A stretch of DNA of 20,406 nt from a virus. The stretch's first letter is position 1. Each line of letters begins with the position of its first letter. The notes beneath the pieces were generated by a model. The model saw only the letters and a program-made list of their open reading frames with translations, was not told the origin of the DNA and did not search any database. The position numbers and the translations under genes are program-made. Positions 6,808 to 13,446 of this stretch are shown here, in pieces. Location of the stretch: positions 1-20,406 of the IMG/VR virus record IMGVR_UViG_3300032053_014513. One strand, 5' to 3'.

Positions 6808-9800
6808 TTAGTATTTTCTTCCAGAGAAAGCTGCCGCTAGATCTGTGCGAATATCAGATGACGCTGCTGGTGCAGAAAGAACAATCTGATCTGAAGCTCC
6901 AACCATTAAATCCTGCATTCCTACTTGTGGAATATAAGAAGCCGCCTTACGCATTGAGCCTTGGCGTTGAACCATACGCTGCATGCTAGTAAATGCTTCA
7001 TCATCCCACTTCATAATGCTGTTTACTTGTTCCGTGACTGATTCACGAGCGCTGGCACAAAGACCAACGTCCGCCATCTGGTTAGCAAGCTCATAAGAAC
7101 GAGCTAACTTAACACGGTAAGATTGCATCTCTTCTGCCGCTTTCTTCTTGGCATGCTCCTTTACAAACTCAGAAGCAAACTCCGTAGACTCTGGGTCCTT
7201 TGCCTCGCCCCAGAATTGCTTCCAGTATTTAACTGCATTAGAGTCAAGACCTTGCGCAATTAATCCAGGGAAATCAGTCTTTGGATCGATAGCACCTGCT
7301 ACAACAAGTCTCTGAATTTCTTCAGCTGCCTTGCGTACCTTTGGAGCCGCCGTTGCAACATCCATTATTGCATCATGCTTCTCTTCCAAATCCTCAACAA
7401 GCGCCCCATCCTTGAGGGATGGTTTGTTGTCTAGACTTGTGGTTGTTCCACCGGATGGATGTGCCTTTCCAAGCATATCGCTAAATTGAAGCCCTTTTTG
7501 AGCGATTTTCATTCTCATTTGTGCGCGTCCTTCTTTGGTGTTTAAGCTAGCGCTCGCTGTTAATTCACTATCATTTACCATTAAATCATCATCAGCTGGA
7601 GCGCTATCTTTCTTAGGATCATAATTCTCTATTTGCCATTTGCCGTCCTTAAACTCGGCAGTTGCGTCATTATCATCATAATCATCTGCGCGACCCATTT
7701 CTAAGCCAGTACCAACATTAGGTGCAGTAGCTGGGAATTCTGGGCGCATTGTTGATCTTGGCTTTGCTGGACCAAAGCTTGGTGTAACAGGAGCTTCTCC
7801 TAACATTCCGCTTATGCCAGCAAACATTCTCTTGATATCTTCTAGACTTTGAGCTTTGGAAAATTGATTTTTGATAGCTTGTACTTTTGCCGCATCCGCA
7901 GTGTCTGCGTCATTCTCATCCTCTTCCTCTTCCTTATCTTCGTCTTTTTCGTCTTTTTCGTCTTCTTCCTCTTCTTCCTCTTCGTCCTTATCCTTCTTCT
8001 TTTTCTTCTTATCTTTCTTATCGTCATCATCAGCTAACAAGGCATCAAGGTCCGCCGCGCTATTAATATCAATAATTCCTGCGCGCTTAACTAATGCGTC
8101 GGAACCTTCTGCATATTTAACAAATGCGCTCATGAGTTTGTAAGTATTAGCAATGGTCTTATCTGCATCACTAATCGCATCCTTTGTTACTTGATTAACA
8201 AGATTTTTGTTTTCTTGTGTTACCGCACCATTTGTATCATAAACATATGAAACAAGCTTAAGCTCTTCAATATGATCTTGAATTTCTGCTACCGCCTGCT
8301 TAATACCTTTTCTTAAGGCGCCATTAAGAGTTTTGGCCATTGAAGTAAGAGATACGGATGCCGTTGCACCCATCGCTGGAGCAGGAGCTTCCGCTGCTGG
8401 CATCTGTTGATCCTTAAGAGCCTCGAAAGCCTCGCTCAACTCTTGAACGAGATTATCTAACTCTTTGATCTTTGATCCAACATTATCAGTTGGATCTCCC
8501 TCTGCGCCAACTTCTGTGCCTGCATTTGGCTCTAATCCGGCTTGATCCATAGGCATTCCCATTCCTGCTGCTCCGCTCGCATCTGGAGTAGCACCTGGGG
8601 CAGCGCCTGGACCCGCTGCGGCCGGAACTGGCTGAGCGCTCTTAAATAACCTGGACGCTTTATCAAATCCCTGAGTCTTAATTGTAGAAAGGATTTTCTT
8701 GCCGAAATCACGAGTTGCAATTACGTCATAAAGAGACTCTGACTTACCGCCCGTTAACTCATCAACGCTAACTTGCAATACCGCTCTCTTATCAGCGAAT
8801 ACCTGCCAATAACTTGCTCCTTTGTTATCGGAGCCGTCTACTGGGTTCGCAGCCTTTATGAAACGTGCGCTAAGAGACGCGCGCTGTAACATTTGCTTGC
8901 GCTTTAATTCGTCCTTAATATCAGCTGATTCTGGACTTGGATGCAAACTGTCAACTGGACCAACTCCTGGGAATGGCTTCTGTCCAGTCATTTGCTTATC
9001 TTCTTTATCACGATTTGTCTCGTAATTCTCTTTTGGATACTTTGGCTTACCTGGGGTTGGCTCATTAACATCGCCTCCACCCTGGAAGTAAGCTTCCTTG
9101 CGCTTATCTAAAGCTTCTTTGGCCTTTGAGATTGCTGCCTGACGACGAAGCGTGCGACGCTCAGCCTCCGCAGCAAGACGCTGTAGACGACGCTTGCGCG
9201 CCTCTTCGGTCTCTCCATAGGACTCATAACCAGGATGCATGCCATCAATTGGGCCTGTATCTGGGAATGGCTTTTGGCCATTCATTTGTTTATCAACATT
9301 ATCACGAATAGACTCGTAATCCTCTTTTGGATATTTAACGTCTTTTGGCGCTGGTTCATTGATTCCGCCGCCGCCTTGAAAATATGCTTTTTTCTCAGTC
9401 ATTTGTGTTTCCTCGTCTGTTAACTTAAAAGCCAATTTATTGATAAGATTATCCATTTTTTTATGTAAATTTGAAATTAGACCATGCATCCGGTCTGTAT
9501 CAGAGGCATATTTAGCCGGAGGAGTGCTTAAATCCTTCTTACTTTCAGGGTAAGTTCCTTCCGGACTCTCCATTGATAAACTGCCTCTACCCGGTTGTCC
9601 ATACGCAGAATCTGAATCTGAATTGGAATCAACGTCTTTTACAGCAGCGTCTAATTTCTGTAATTCATTTTGTAATCGCTCAACCTCAGCCTTAAGCGTA
9701 CTGAAATCTTCAGTACTTAAATTTTTCTCTTCCTCTAAAACCTTTTCTTTCATATCAACATAACTTGCTATACTATCAGCCGCTGCAACAATATGTCGAA

Positions 9801-10536
9801 TCTTTGCTTTCTGATCCGCACCATTTACAACAATTGAAAGTTCAATTGGATTTAATCCAACGTTAATTTCTCCATAACAACTTTTTGCTATCATGCAAGC
9901 GCAAAAGTCTGACTCTACTTTTGCTACCTTTCCACAATCAGTGCAAATAGCTTTTCCTACTGCTGTACCCATTGATACAGAAGTGGCGTAACCTGTAGCA
10001 ACCTTACGTGCTAAATCTGGATAATTTTTCTTATCCAAAGCGCATAAGGCAATAATCCTTTTGAATTTGTTATCATAATATGTATCTACGATAACGCCGC
10101 GAATTGCATCCACTGAGCTTGATTTATGATCCAAACAAAGAGGCTTTCCAATCCAATTCTTATATGCTTTCTTTAATTCCTCTTCTGGAAAAATATCACA
10201 ATTGCTATTCTTATAGGGCTTTATATTTTCATTAGAACATTTCCACTTCCATGATTCACCGTTTTTTACCCATTCGGATGTCAACGGAGTGCCATCAGAA
10301 GAGGTCTTTATATTTCCGCCATCATCAATTAACGCTGCCTCTGCGGCATGCATCATAATGGCCGTAAAATATAAAAAGTCCTTTGCCTTTGGAGCAATTG
10401 ATTTTAATTCAGCGGCTACCTTTGCAAATCGTTCCAAAATTTCTGGGTCAGCCTCATTAAGCACCATCTCCGTTGGTTTGATGTTATCCGGAGTAATGGT
10501 ATAGGCTTGACCTATTTTTATAAGAGGGGTGACCAT
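6808..10536 (-). CDS. Capsid maturation protease fused to a large scaffold-like protein
   Basis: Residues about 50-250 match the fold order of phage prohead proteases. WIGKPLCLDHKSSS holds the likely catalytic His137, GYATSVSMGT holds the likely nucleophile Ser188, and a Cys cluster follows (C198, C201, C212, C214, C220). NPIELSIVVNGAD closes the domain. After a coiled coil (262-300) come two copies of a roughly 55-residue repeat (about 383-438 and 481-537, starting KAYFQGGG/EAYFQGGG). Next are a Lys/Arg-rich linker, an Ala/Pro/Gly-rich region (635-725), helical segments, and a dense Asp/Lys/Glu tract (836-877). A helical C-terminus (1045-1190) resembles a scaffold. Such proteases cleave the scaffold during head maturation; here both would be one chain. 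The ATG overlaps the previous stop (TAATG), with AAGGA 9 nt upstream. The protease call is firm; the scaffold role is inferred. Confidence 0.85.
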   Translation of the reverse strand: MVTPLIKIGQAYTITPDNIKPTEMVLNEADPEILERFAKVAAELKSIAPKAKDFLYFTAIMMHAAEAALIDDGGNIKTSSDGTPLTSEWVKNGESWKWKCSNENIKPYKNSNCDIFPEEELKKAYKNWIGKPLCLDHKSSSVDAIRGVIVDTYYDNKFKRIIALCALDKKNYPDLARKVATGYATSVSMGTAVGKAICTDCGKVAKVESDFCACMIAKSCYGEINVGLNPIELSIVVNGADQKAKIRHIVAAADSIASYVDMKEKVLEEEKNLSTEDFSTLKAEVERLQNELQKLDAAVKDVDSNSDSDSAYGQPGRGSLSMESPEGTYPESKKDLSTPPAKYASDTDRMHGLISNLHKKMDNLINKLAFKLTDEETQMTEKKAYFQGGGGINEPAPKDVKYPKEDYESIRDNVDKQMNGQKPFPDTGPIDGMHPGYESYGETEEARKRRLQRLAAEAERRTLRRQAAISKAKEALDKRKEAYFQGGGDVNEPTPGKPKYPKENYETNRDKEDKQMTGQKPFPGVGPVDSLHPSPESADIKDELKRKQMLQRASLSARFIKAANPVDGSDNKGASYWQVFADKRAVLQVSVDELTGGKSESLYDVIATRDFGKKILSTIKTQGFDKASRLFKSAQPVPAAAGPGAAPGATPDASGAAGMGMPMDQAGLEPNAGTEVGAEGDPTDNVGSKIKELDNLVQELSEAFEALKDQQMPAAEAPAPAMGATASVSLTSMAKTLNGALRKGIKQAVAEIQDHIEELKLVSYVYDTNGAVTQENKNLVNQVTKDAISDADKTIANTYKLMSAFVKYAEGSDALVKRAGIIDINSAADLDALLADDDDKKDKKKKKKDKDEEEEEEEDEKDEKDEDKEEEEDENDADTADAAKVQAIKNQFSKAQSLEDIKRMFAGISGMLGEAPVTPSFGPAKPRSTMRPEFPATAPNVGTGLEMGRADDYDDNDATAEFKDGKWQIENYDPKKDSAPADDDLMVNDSELTASASLNTKEGRAQMRMKIAQKGLQFSDMLGKAHPSGGTTTSLDNKPSLKDGALVEDLEEKHDAIMDVATAAPKVRKAAEEIQRLVVAGAIDPKTDFPGLIAQGLDSNAVKYWKQFWGEAKDPESTEFASEFVKEHAKKKAAEEMQSYRVKLARSYELANQMADVGLCASARESVTEQVNSIMKWDDEAFTSMQRMVQRQGSMRKAASYIPQVGMQDLMVGASDQIVLSAPAASSDIRTDLAAAFSGRKY
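8926..9390 (-). repeat. Two copies of a roughly 55-residue repeat inside the protease-scaffold gene
   Basis: Copy 1 (about 9390-9223) and copy 2 (about 9096-8926) both encode AYFQGGG, then NEP.P, KYPKE.YE..RD..DKQM.GQKPFP, GP.D..HP..ES. They are separated by a basic helical linker of about 42 residues. Conservation is obvious in protein and clear in DNA, indicating an internal duplication. Confidence 0.85.
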
Positions 10537-10736
10537 TAGTTTTGTTCCTTATCTAAAATTTGTGAAAGTTTTTTATAACTTTCAATTTCATTCTCGGCAC
10601 CGTCAATAGTTTTCTTAATAGAATTTTGAGCAGCCTTCTTCATAGCTTCACGGGTTTTATAATCGTTCAAATCTTGCTTAATTTTATCATCTCCAAGAAT
10701 TTTCACAGATTCAACTTTACATGTCTTAATAAACAT
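10536..10736 (-). CDS. Small hypothetical protein, 66 residues
   Basis: A Lys/Glu/Asp-rich, mostly helical small protein. A short beta-like start (FIKTCKVESVKILGDD) is followed by one long predicted helix or coiled coil. The start at 10736 has GGGAG at 10745-10749, spaced 8 nt. Its stop overlaps the ATG of the protease-scaffold gene in a TAATG, so the two are translationally coupled. No family is recognised. A small partner or assembly factor for the protease-scaffold is possible only by position. Confidence 0.7.
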   Translation of the reverse strand: MFIKTCKVESVKILGDDKIKQDLNDYKTREAMKKAAQNSIKKTIDGAENEIESYKKLSQILDKEQN

Positions 10737-10740
10737 TATG

Positions 10741-11388
10741 CTAACTCCCGTTTCCTTTAAGCATGTCTTCTACTTGTTTCTCTCTATCATTATAAAGCCG
10801 TTTTATGTATGGTTCTTTATCTTCAATTTGAAATTTTAATTCTTGAGATAAATTTTCCTTCCAATTAGTTGCCAGAATATTGGTATTTATATGATTTAAA
10901 AGTCTTTCATCAATCAGTTTTGTGACCTGAGCGGCCTGTTTTTTAATTCCCTGAACTACTTTTAACACATTATCTCTAAATTCTTTCGCTTTCAAATTTT
11001 TAAATATTGAATCAAAAATTTTAACTTGATCCTCTATATCACCAATAGATTCTACGAAAGACCTCATTAATTCAACAGAATGAGTATCATTAGAAAATTG
11101 ATTCATATGAGCTACACAATAAAGCGCCGTTTTGGCTATATTATTAAAATTGTCTCTAACCTTATTCTTATAACGAATAAGCGCTCCTCTATTATCTATT
11201 ATTGATTTTGTTGATATTGTTTGATGAGCGTTAAATGGATTATAAATAATATCCAAATGAGTATTAAGTGCTTCAATTTTTTCTTTTACTTGCAAAAAAG
11301 CCTTTACAGCCTTTTTAGCCATGACTTTTTCATTGTCTGGAACATCAAAAGACAGCTGAGGTGTTTGAGCAAATTTTGAAATATTCAT
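10741..11388 (-). CDS. Helical hypothetical protein of the head cluster, 215 residues
   Basis: Almost entirely alpha-helical by composition, with several amphipathic segments (KKAVKAFLQVKEKIEALN, DNFNNIAKTALYCVAHM, QAAQVTKLIDERLL). It has no signal peptide or membrane segment, and I recognise no catalytic motif. The start at 11388 lacks a strong ribosome binding site and is 30 nt beyond the stop of the phosphatase gene. Its stop is 4 nt from the next ATG. It is probably a structural or assembly protein; the function is unknown. Confidence 0.75.
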   Translation of the reverse strand: MNISKFAQTPQLSFDVPDNEKVMAKKAVKAFLQVKEKIEALNTHLDIIYNPFNAHQTISTKSIIDNRGALIRYKNKVRDNFNNIAKTALYCVAHMNQFSNDTHSVELMRSFVESIGDIEDQVKIFDSIFKNLKAKEFRDNVLKVVQGIKKQAAQVTKLIDERLLNHINTNILATNWKENLSQELKFQIEDKEPYIKRLYNDREKQVEDMLKGNGS

Positions 11389-11418
11389 TTGTTAAATATA
11401 TATTATAAAAATACCATG

Positions 11419-12375
11419 TTACATTTGAGGAATAACGCCGCCAATCGGTTGAGCAGATACACTAGAACCAGGAGTTCCGCCCTCTGCGCCACTTGGTGGA
11501 TTCAAACTCGAATCTTGTATTCCATTAAAATTGCTTCTTAAACCTACAGATGGCATGTCCAATTCATTATTATCTTTATTATCTTTATTAAGAAATGATT
11601 TTAATAACTTTCTCAAGATCTTAATTCTTTCTTTTTTACTTTTCTTAGAATCATCATCATACGCAACATCAGAAGAAGAAGGATTTGTTCCCATTGCGCC
11701 TTCTCCGTTAGGATCCATATATGGCGCAAATGATTGTTGCATTGGTGCTGCTGGACCAATAGAATTAGCTGGGTTACCAATTAACATTTCTTCATTTTCA
11801 ACTAAATCGCGAATATCCTTTTTTGCAGCCGTTTTAGCAGCTTGTTCTCCTGGTAATGGCGGCTTTGGTGGCTTATCCGGCGAAGCAGCATTTACGCAAT
11901 AATGAGTATGAGCTATCTTGCAGGCCTTACAAATTTCAGAATTAAATTGATTTTCAACATCAGGTGATATGCCTGTTCCATATCCAAGATTTTTGGCTTC
12001 TTTAATTGCGTCCGTGCATGCGCGTCCCTGAATAATAACTCTATACAAAGCTATAACAAATCCTGTTCTATCTTTACCACGGGCACAGTGAACTAATACA
12101 GCTCCACCATTACTTGATTTAAATAAACTCTGAGCGTTATTTCTAATTAATTGTGATGATGAGCGCACATTTGAATTATCAAGAATTGGAATTAATATTT
12201 GCTCAATACCATATTGTTTTGCATACGGCGCTATTATTGTTCCAGCTGTTTGATCAAGACTTATTATTTTATGAATATTATAAGGCGGCCCAGAAAGCAT
12301 ACGAATTTCAGTCGGCGCAATACGTCCGCTTCTATACAATGCACCCGGTATTACAACTTGAAAATTAACTGGCAT
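11419..12375 (-). CDS. Tyrosine/dual-specificity-type protein phosphatase with disordered C-terminal tail
   Basis: Residues 9-20 (IPGALYRSGRIA) and 91-105 (VLVHCARGKDRTG) match the atypical dual-specificity/tyrosine phosphatase fold. The signature is HCxxGxxRT, with Cys97 as the expected nucleophile and Arg103 as the phosphate-binding residue. An Asp in the ILIPILDN segment (D66) is a candidate general acid. A short Cys/His cluster follows (C149, C152, H156, H158, C160). The rest (about 165-318) is low-complexity: Pro/Ala-rich, then a basic segment (KKSKKERIKILRKLLKSF), then Gly/Ser/Pro-rich. The gene sits inside the head operon and overlaps the preceding gene by TAATG, with AGGA about 10 nt upstream. 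The substrate cannot be read: it may be a phosphoprotein, phosphoinositide or nucleotide. Whether it is a virion component is unknown. Confidence 0.85.
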   Translation of the reverse strand: MPVNFQVVIPGALYRSGRIAPTEIRMLSGPPYNIHKIISLDQTAGTIIAPYAKQYGIEQILIPILDNSNVRSSSQLIRNNAQSLFKSSNGGAVLVHCARGKDRTGFVIALYRVIIQGRACTDAIKEAKNLGYGTGISPDVENQFNSEICKACKIAHTHYCVNAASPDKPPKPPLPGEQAAKTAAKKDIRDLVENEEMLIGNPANSIGPAAPMQQSFAPYMDPNGEGAMGTNPSSSDVAYDDDSKKSKKERIKILRKLLKSFLNKDNKDNNELDMPSVGLRSNFNGIQDSSLNPPSGAEGGTPGSSVSAQPIGGVIPQM

Positions 12376-12710
12376 TAGTATAAATTCCTAACAATTTCTT
12401 GTATAACTCTTCTAATGTAAATAGGATGATGCCCAATAAGAATGGTTTTCACAAAAGTAATTGCTTGACCTAATGATGCAGTAGATGGATTTTTTTTGTT
12501 AGCTATATCATATTCGTTTATAGCCCAAATTTTATTACGTAAATTCGTCACTGACTTGCCACGCTTATCTGGCGAAATACGATTTATAATAAAACGAATT
12601 ATATTGGCTATAATTTTACCGGACGAACCAGGATCTCCCATTTCCGCTACCGTTGCGGCCAAAACAGTCATTCGTATAATTTGTTGACTATTCTTTTTCA
12701 TCACTATCAT
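12375..12710 (-). CDS. Small basic hypothetical protein, 111 residues
   Basis: A predicted helical, basic protein (SGKIIANIIRFIINRISPDKRGK, ending RRVIQEIVRNLY) with no recognised family. The frame overlaps the end of the preceding gene by 23 nt if the ATG at 12710 is used. A second ATG at 12701 (MKKNSQQ) would shorten the overlap to 14 nt, and neither has a clear ribosome binding site. Its stop overlaps the phosphatase ATG in TAATG, so these two are coupled. By its position it could be a head completion or adaptor protein, but there is no direct evidence for that. Confidence 0.7.
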   Translation of the reverse strand: MIVMKKNSQQIIRMTVLAATVAEMGDPGSSGKIIANIIRFIINRISPDKRGKSVTNLRNKIWAINEYDIANKKNPSTASLGQAITFVKTILIGHHPIYIRRVIQEIVRNLY

Positions 12711-13140
12711 CTTTATAATTAATTGCTTTTATTGAAGAAAACAATGCAATATTAACAGGATCTTCTAACTCATCAATAAACGCCTTATCAAAAGCATCCT
12801 TAAAAGATTTCATAAATGCATACAAACGCTTAGGATCATCCTGCTGTCTTAATTTTCGCATAATATAAGAATAACTAAGATTGGCATTTGAATTATCAGC
12901 GCCAAGCACACATAACACCCTGTTACTTAAATCATCTTCTCCAATAAGTTTTAATTCTTTAGCAATTGAAATCAATATTGATGACGCTTTTTTATCTTTA
13001 TGTTTAAAATATTCTATTTGTTTTAATCTATCTTCTGCTTTTAAACGACTAGGATACGTACCCATACTTCGGCCTTTCCGATCATGCACTCGGAATTTAC
13101 CATTGGGTAGCTTTCTAATTATTGCAAGTTTTTCAAACAT
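12688..13140 (-). CDS. Phage protein with N-terminal beta motif and helical module, 150 residues
   Basis: Residues 8-48 (IRKLPNGKFRVHDRKGRSMG then LKAEDRLKQIEYFKHK) form a small beta-beta-alpha unit. I have seen similar N-termini in many phage hypothetical proteins, where the wording runs roughly 'NGKYRV...KGK..G.......AE.RL.QIE.FK'. Residues 53-80 (ILISIAKELKLIGEDDLSNR) fit the helical module found elsewhere in this cluster. The C-terminal half is helical and ends acidic (DDSDEKE). Its ATG overlaps the previous stop in TAATG. The function is unknown; a regulatory or structural role cannot be separated. Confidence 0.75.
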   Translation of the reverse strand: MFEKLAIIRKLPNGKFRVHDRKGRSMGTYPSRLKAEDRLKQIEYFKHKDKKASSILISIAKELKLIGEDDLSNRVLCVLGADNSNANLSYSYIMRKLRQQDDPKRLYAFMKSFKDAFDKAFIDELEDPVNIALFSSIKAINYKDDSDEKE

Positions 13141-13445
13141 TATTTTATACCATTATTAACCTTAGTAACACAAACAATCATATTAGCCGTAGACATTCCG
13201 GTTTTAGGCTCACAAATAGTTTTTATTTGCCAAGAGTTCATATACATTAAATTAGTTTTATCTCCAATAGTAACTTCTAAAATTATACATTCTTCATCAA
13301 CTTCTATTAATTTACCATAAACGACACCGTATTTTAAGGTATTATATTCTGAATACATTAACGATTCGAATTCATCTCCAGTATACACTTCTATCATTTT
13401 GCCAATTAAACGAGCGGATATAACTTTTGAAAATCCATTAGACAT
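13140..13445 (-). CDS. Small beta-rich protein, possibly Sm/Hfq-like, 101 residues
   Basis: The core reads like an Sm-type barrel: a short N-terminal helix (NGFSKVISARLIG), then strands MIEVYTG, YGVVYGKLIEVD, ECIILEVTI and LMYMNSWQIKTI. The pair G.L.EVD...I.LEV with a later Y...WQI.TI recalls Sm1/Sm2 motifs, but no diagnostic RNA-binding residues can be confirmed. GAGGAA at 13451-13456 is 5 nt before the ATG, and the preceding stop is 1 nt from the ATG. If it is Sm-like it could bind RNA or form a ring in the virion. Other small barrels are equally possible. Confidence 0.75.
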   Translation of the reverse strand: MSNGFSKVISARLIGKMIEVYTGDEFESLMYSEYNTLKYGVVYGKLIEVDEECIILEVTIGDKTNLMYMNSWQIKTICEPKTGMSTANMIVCVTKVNNGIK

Positions 13446-13446
13446 A

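Noticed and set aside
7842-8143. Several short frames on both strands with Arg/Lys/Met- or Ser/Phe-rich products
   Set aside because: They are shadows of the Asp/Lys/Glu-rich tract in the protease-scaffold gene.
9709-9731. Hairpin with GTACTGAA / TTCAGTAC inside the protease-scaffold gene
   Set aside because: It lies within coding sequence for a coiled-coil region. The short 8-bp stem has no context suggesting a terminator or attenuator, so a chance match is likely.
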